A stretch of DNA of 64,000 bases from Zingiber officinale (lineage: Eukaryota > Streptophyta > Magnoliopsida > Zingiberales > Zingiberaceae): the NCBI RefSeq assembly GCF_018446385.1, contig NC_055992.1:18074877-18138876 (forward strand), given 5' to 3'. The translations under genes and the position numbers were made by a program. The stretch's first letter is position 1. Every line of letters begins with the position of its first letter. The notes below the pieces were generated by a model. That model did no database searches and was not told the DNA's origin. It saw only the letters and a list, made by a program, of their open reading frames with translations. Positions 59,560 through 64,000 of the stretch are shown here, piece after piece.

Positions 59560-59814
59560 GCTTATCGGAGGCGCCTCCCATCAAAAGGAGGCGCCCTAGC
59601 AAGCAGCGGGAAAATTCCCGCCGCTTCGTCTTAAGGCGCCTCGGATCAACCCAAGGCGCCTTAAACTTTGTTTTAAGGCGCCTTCAACACTTTATATCAA
59701 AACGAACAGAAGCTTTTCTGTTCGTTTTCTGCCGACGCCGAGCACGCGATACTCGTGCATTTTCTTCCCAACTAAGGCACCTTCAACCGGTTCTTCCCCT
59801 CTCTACACCCTACA
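59560..59814 (+). promoter_or_regulatory. Probable internal promoter before the env-like ORF
   Basis: The block contains five or six GGCGCC-centred words (GGAGGCGCCTCCC at 59,568, GGAGGCGCCC, AAGGCGCCTCGG, AAGGCGCCTTAAAC, AAGGCGCCTTCAAC) and then CTTTATATC about 110 bp before an ATG. This is the same arrangement as the LTR promoter of this element (GGCGCC words 55,683-55,915, then CTTTATAAGG). AACGAACAGAAGC...CTTTTCTGTTCGTTTT (59,700-59,730) makes a strong hairpin in the presumed leader. Confidence 0.5.
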
Positions 59815-61138
59815 ATGCCTCCTAGGTAAACCCTAAACTCTTCCCAATCAAATTTTACATAATTTTTGGGTTTATTTTTGCCAATTTTTGTGATAAATCA
59901 CTGAAAATAGGAAACGACGTCAAATAGATCCCGATACAGCTAGACTTCCATCAGCAGACCTCAGATTCCCTACTATCCATCTTAGGGATACCTTTTCTAG
60001 TTACACTTTTGATCCTATCAAGCCTAGATACCTAAATAGGCCCTTCTTTACCCAGTTTTGCTTGCCATCAGTCCAGATGATAGAGCACTATCAGCTGGAC
60101 ACACTGGTTTACTGCACTGATGCAGTAAATCAGGAGTTATGTGTACAGTTCTATCACAACCTTGAGAGGGTTGATGATAGTACGTACTCCACCAGAGTTG
60201 CTGGCGCTGACATTCAGCTTACCCCCACTTTATTACGTACCACCCTAGGACTTAGGCCCTCAGAGTGCACTTTCCTATGTTATCCCAGTAGGGAATTACC
60301 ATTTGGCGATCCCTACTCCCATATTACGTTAGATACTATCTATACGTATTTCTTCGGGGAGGAGAGACCTCTTGGCCTGACTGAGTTCAGATCAGTCTCT
60401 CTTCGGATTCAGGACTATGTGATGTATAGGGTCCTGACTGCATGTATTTTGCCGATCTCATCTCGGGATGTCCCGAAGATGCGGTCCTCACATTCATTCT
60501 TCTTGTACGCCCTGTGTCATCGATTAGATATCAAAATCGCCTTGCATATGTTCCAGAACATCATTGGTGCATCTGGGACAGTCACTTCCCGCATAGTACA
60601 CATGCCCTATTGTCATATTTTGACTCGACTCTTTTCGACCATAGAGGGCATAGATGTGACCAGAGGGACAGTCATCCCTCTAACTATTTACGATGAGCTA
60701 GGGTCTCGTAGTTGTAGACTAGCCCATGCTGAGGTCACTGCTGATGGAGTTCTAGCCTGGACAGGGCGACCACAGCCAGCCGCTGCCCCTATCGCTCCAG
60801 AGGCCGAGGATATACCGGGCGAGGGAGAGGAGTGGGCCGACTTCTTAGCCGAGGATTTGTTTGCGGATCCTTCCTCCTCTGCCGGACCTTCCACATCAGC
60901 CGGGCCCTCGACCTCGGCATCACTCTCTGTCGAGGATAGACTTGCTAGACTCGAGGTCGAGTCCATTCAGACACGACGGATAGTTCTCACCCTTCGATCC
61001 GAGATGGCTGCCGGGTTTACCTCCCTCCGAGATGAGATACGACGTCTGGGTCAGCCAGCACTTGCGCAGCCCCATGCGCCACCTCCCGTTGATGCTCCGC
61101 CAGCTGATACTCCTCGAGTCGATGATCCTACTCTTTGA
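59815..61138 (+). CDS. Env-like / putative plant transposon protein ORF, spliced
   Basis: Exon 1 is 59,815-59,825 (ATGCCTCCTAG), intron 59,826-59,910 (GTAAAC...AAATAG), exon 2 59,911-61,138; the joined frame is open for 412 codons and begins M-P-P-R-K-R-R. The frame stays open upstream of the long part back to the acceptor, which supports splicing. The protein has a folded first half (FDPIKPRYLNRPFFTQF, TLLRTTLGLRPSECTF, SHSFFLYALCHRLDIKIAL, MPYCHILTRLF), a Glu/Ala/Pro/Ser-rich linker with SSAGPSTSAGPSTSA, a coiled-coil-like segment (VEDRLARLEVESIQT) and a proline-rich tail. It resembles the env-like or putative plant transposon protein ORFs found 3' of pol in some Sireviruses and gypsy elements. 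There is no clear signal peptide or membrane helix, so an envelope role is doubtful. Confidence 0.7.
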
Positions 61139-62472
61139 TTCGACTATTTTATGCATTGTATTAAGGACTTTTGACTATGAAACTAACACTTCACTGTGTA
61201 TCTGTCTTGTTAGACCTTCTTGATGTGATATCCACTTATTTGCATGCTCCCAGTCAACAGTGTACTTAGTTTCATATGATCTAGAGGTTACTAATCTTTT
61301 AAAATTTCTAGGAAAATACTTATTTCAAAATTCCAATTTCTTAGAATTTTCAAAAATTCGGATTACGCCTAGGTTTCCCCCTAGAAATCATGTTCCTCTA
61401 GCTTTAAGCCAGAGCATCTCACAGACACCTAGGTCTACCTTGCGTGTGTTTTGAAAAACTTAGAAAGGCGTGAGATGCATAGGGTATTACCTGGACTCAA
61501 GAATGCTTATATCTGTACATCAATATGAGTCTGGGCGTTAAATATGCAATAAACATTAATCAAGTTAAGTTCTCCAGCTCTAGTCAAGTCTACCTGGATC
61601 AAAATAACTCAACTTGACTAACCATGTGAAAGCTACTGCCCTCTAGGCAATCAGCAAGTAGCTAAAGGTTAGACAATTGGAAAAAGTGTGTTTCAATTTT
61701 TTTAAACATGATTGTACTTTAAAGGTTCTAATCAAATTACTTTACCTGATTATTTCAAAGCTCTGATACTTAATCAAATTAAATTCAGTAATTTAATTTG
61801 GCTCATGCTTGGACTAGAAAACAAACTACTGCCACTCCCTGTGTCCTAAAACTAAATATTTTTAATATCAAAGTTTCTTCAAAATGCATATTCAAAACTT
61901 AATTACAGTTTTTCAAAACTTGTCCATGTAATTGAGTATTCAAATATTTTCAAATCTAGTCAACTTTTTATAACGTTTTAAAGTTTTCAAGTAACCTCAT
62001 ATTTTATAACTTCTAAGCAAATCCCTTTATTGAAAATTCAAATACTCATATTTTCAAACTTAGTTAATTTTAAGACTATTTTAACTAGACTTAGTTAGAT
62101 TGTACTCTAAACTTAGCTATTTGGCAAAATATTTTTCTCAATACAAATCATTTCGAAGCTAAATATATAGCTATGTATTTTCAAATTTGGCAATCTAAGA
62201 AGAAAATTTATTGTTATCCCTCTGTGAAAATTTTCCTTCAGAAAAATACAAATCTACTTTCAAACTGGTTTATTTTTGATATATGGCAAAGGGGGAGAGT
62301 AGGTAAATTAAAGTTAAAGGAAAATTCAAAGTATTTAATAAAAGGAGGGCTTTTATTAACGGGGAGTCTAATATTACCAAGTTAAAAGTTTCCAGCTTAA
62401 CTGTTATTGCATTTGAAGTTTATTTACTTAAGCATGGTTAACTTTATGCATATGTTGTTTTCTTAACTTGGT
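61139..62472 (+). other. 3' interior with candidate polypurine tract
   Basis: AT-rich sequence without protein-like frames. GGCAAAGGGGGAGAG at 62,285-62,299 is the Sirevirus-type polypurine motif but sits about 175 bp before the LTR; no G-rich tract abuts the LTR itself (ACTTGGT). Confidence 0.6.
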
Positions 62473-63652
62473 TGTTGGTGCGGGAAGCATCCGACGATCG
62501 AACCTAAGTTTTGATAATGGCAAAGGATTCAAAGTTAAGGTGTTGTTATCTGCCTGCTTGAGTGTTTAGAAAGTCCTAACTGCGGTTAGGCAGGTAAAAC
62601 CCTAGGGGTGGTAACCCTAGGTCATAGGGGGTGGTAACCCTATGCGGAAAGTCTTGGCAGGTCGATGGCTTCAGGCAAAAGTCCTAGGGGGTGGTAACCC
62701 TAGGTGGAAAGTCCTGGTGTCGCGAACCAGGTGAAAGTCTGAACAGGCCGGTGAAGCGGATGTTCAGCAGAAAGTCCGTAAGCATCGAGTGCCGAGGCAG
62801 TCGATCCGGAGGATCGGACTGGCATCAAGTAATCTTCCGAGTGGAGTAGGTGAGGACGCTCCCGTAGAGGGAACAAGAGGCGTGTCAACCTAGGGTTTGT
62901 GAGGAAACCAAGTCGACTTTACCAAGAGATCTAAATATTTCAATAGTTATATCATTGTTTTGTGCTAACTTTGTCTTGCAGGTATTTTTGGGATTAACAT
63001 ATCTTGCAGGGACCAAAGTACAAAGATGAAGACCCGAGGCGCCTTCATGGAGCTTGAGGCGCCTCGGGTGAAAAAGCGAGGCAGACTTGAGGCGCCTTGA
63101 ATGGAGTTCAAGGCGCCTTGACCGAGGTTGAAGGCGCCTTGGATAGGCTGGCCGCCTTACAGAGATAGAGTTCGACCAGTTTGGTCCTGATCTCCGCGGG
63201 TGACTCGGCTCGTTCAAGGCGCCTTGGTGAACAGTATAAGGCGCCTTGAACCCCCTTTATAAGGGGTCTCGACCAGCAGCTTCAAACATCTTCTCCCAAG
63301 TGAACTATCTGCTACAAGCTGCCTACGAGACGATCCCGAAGTGTTGCAACGACACCCCGACAACCCGGAGCTTCAGATTTAGTCCTTTGTTGTCGGTATA
63401 ATCTTTTACTACTTTGAATTGTAATTAGTTTGTAATAGTTCTTACGAGCTTATAGTTGTTGCCCACGGAAAGCGATCAAGGATCGCGGGCCTTCGAGTAG
63501 GAGTCGATCAAGGCTCCGAACGAAGTAAATCCTCCTGTCTCTGTGTGCTTGCTATCTTATTTTCCGCTGTGTTTTAATTACTCGAGTGTTTTCCGAAAAA
63601 CGAAATAGCCGCGAGCGCTATTCACCCCCCTCTAGCGCGTCTCGATCCAACA
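62473..63652 (+). repeat. 3' LTR of the 55,073 element
   Basis: 1,180 bp. Nearly identical to the 5' LTR over its last about 450 bp (from about 63,200) but with many short deletions in 62,540-63,190, mostly in the CCCTAGG and GGCGCC word blocks. Confidence 0.92.
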
Positions 63653-63657
63653 TAGAA

Positions 63658-64000
63658 TTGTAAGGAAATTAGCGTACGAGGTAAGAAACCCCTCACCTAC
63701 AGTATAAGTAGCTCCGTTTGGGTTTTCTACGCATTAGTTTAGCTATATGCAGATTTTTATCGACGCATAGCGTGAAATTGATCCTCCTCGCAGGTTTAGG
63801 GATTTAGTGAGCACTTCTAGATGGGCCGGACACGTAATCCCTCTTCAGTGGGGGTTTCTAGACGTTGTCGGGTGCCTAGAAGTGGTCTCCCTAATAGAGA
63901 GGAGAGTTGGGGCACACCAAGTGTTCGATAAAATAGCTTGTTAAGTAAAAATGCAAACTAGGCATTTTAACAGCTCAGTTGAATGCATTAGAAGCATCTA
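63658..64000 (+). repeat. 3' LTR of the 47,357 element, second part, cut by window end
   Basis: Resumes at TTGTAAGGAAATTAGCG as in 47,891 onward and is nearly identical to the 5' LTR up to the window end. Confidence 0.93.

Larger units (their letters stand above)
55073..63652 (+). mobile_element. Sirevirus-like non-autonomous LTR element with gag and env-like ORF, no pol
   Basis: LTRs 55,073-56,321 and 62,473-63,652 (TGTTGGTGCGGGAAGC to GATCCAACA) with a perfect duplication TAGAA (55,068-55,072 and 63,653-63,657); the uninterrupted target is visible at 47,880-47,895. The interior has a primer-binding site, a gag frame (56,581-58,241), low-complexity and tandem repeats, a promoter-like block, a spliced second ORF (59,815-61,138) and a GGGGGAGAG tract. 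No protease, integrase, RT or RNase H motif occurs in any frame. It must be mobilised by a full-length relative. Confidence 0.93.
47357..64000 (+). mobile_element. Tekay-like Ty3-gypsy retrotransposon, 3' LTR interrupted and cut by window end
   Basis: 5' LTR 47,357-49,710, primer-binding site, full gag-pol region 49,941-54,542, polypurine tract, and 3' LTR from 54,538. The 3' LTR is split at 55,072 by the 8.6 kb element and resumes at 63,658, running off the window. The left flank target copy is ATCAG (47,352-47,356); the right one is outside. The domain order gag, protease, RT, RNase H, integrase with a C-terminal chromodomain-like segment places it among chromoviruses, Tekay-like. Confidence 0.92.

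Noticed and set aside
59815..61138. A true viral-type envelope glycoprotein
   Set aside because: No signal peptide, no membrane helix and no glycoprotein features seen; env-like is a positional label.

Overview
The window looks like plant nuclear DNA: one spliced, GC-rich plant transcription-factor gene sits in a sea of nested LTR retrotransposons, inverted-repeat elements, a CACTA transposon and SINE-like repeats. The abundance of Sirevirus-like (Ty1-copia) and Tekay-like (Ty3-gypsy chromovirus) elements and the GC-rich exons suggest a monocot; Zingiberales is only a guess. Nothing here is bacterial or organellar.

Layout. 1-6,060: the only probable functional host gene, a group Ia bHLH factor of the bHLH57/67/70 type on the minus strand (2,738-4,152), with a tandem duplication just 3' of it. 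6,061-11,836: a decayed LTR retroelement with two further solo LTRs inside it. 12,413-17,736: an inverted-repeat element lying in a (TA)n tract and filled with a 0.7 kb array of short palindromes, split by a Gag-only LTR element (13,326-17,563, TSD AAAAT). 17,737-22,360: AT-rich DNA, a 1 kb long-TIR element, a SINE-like copy and a reverse solo LTR. 22,575-43,665: a long foldback element with 296-bp subrepeats, split by two retroelements (23,884-27,650, TSD CGAAT; 28,312-42,916, TSD GTCAT). The second is a 14.6 kb Tekay-like element whose gag/protease/RT core is replaced by tandem repeats. Its RNase H is in turn split by a 4.5 kb CACTA transposon (33,741-38,235, TSD CAT) carrying fragments of a phosphate transporter, a polyamine oxidase and a third gene (possibly MED20). 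46,350-64,000: LTR fragments, then a Tekay-like Ty3-gypsy element (47,357 to beyond the window). Its 3' LTR is split by an 8.6 kb Sirevirus-like non-autonomous element (55,073-63,652, TSD TAGAA) with gag and a spliced env-like ORF but no pol.

How it works together: the transposons are layered, so their order of arrival can be read from target-site duplications. The most interesting points are the pol-less Gag plus env-like element with a probable internal promoter, the multi-gene Pack-CACTA, the palindrome-filled foldback, and the recurrence of family-specific self-complementary words in the LTRs of unrelated retroelement families. All boundaries were read by eye; no alignment or database search was run.
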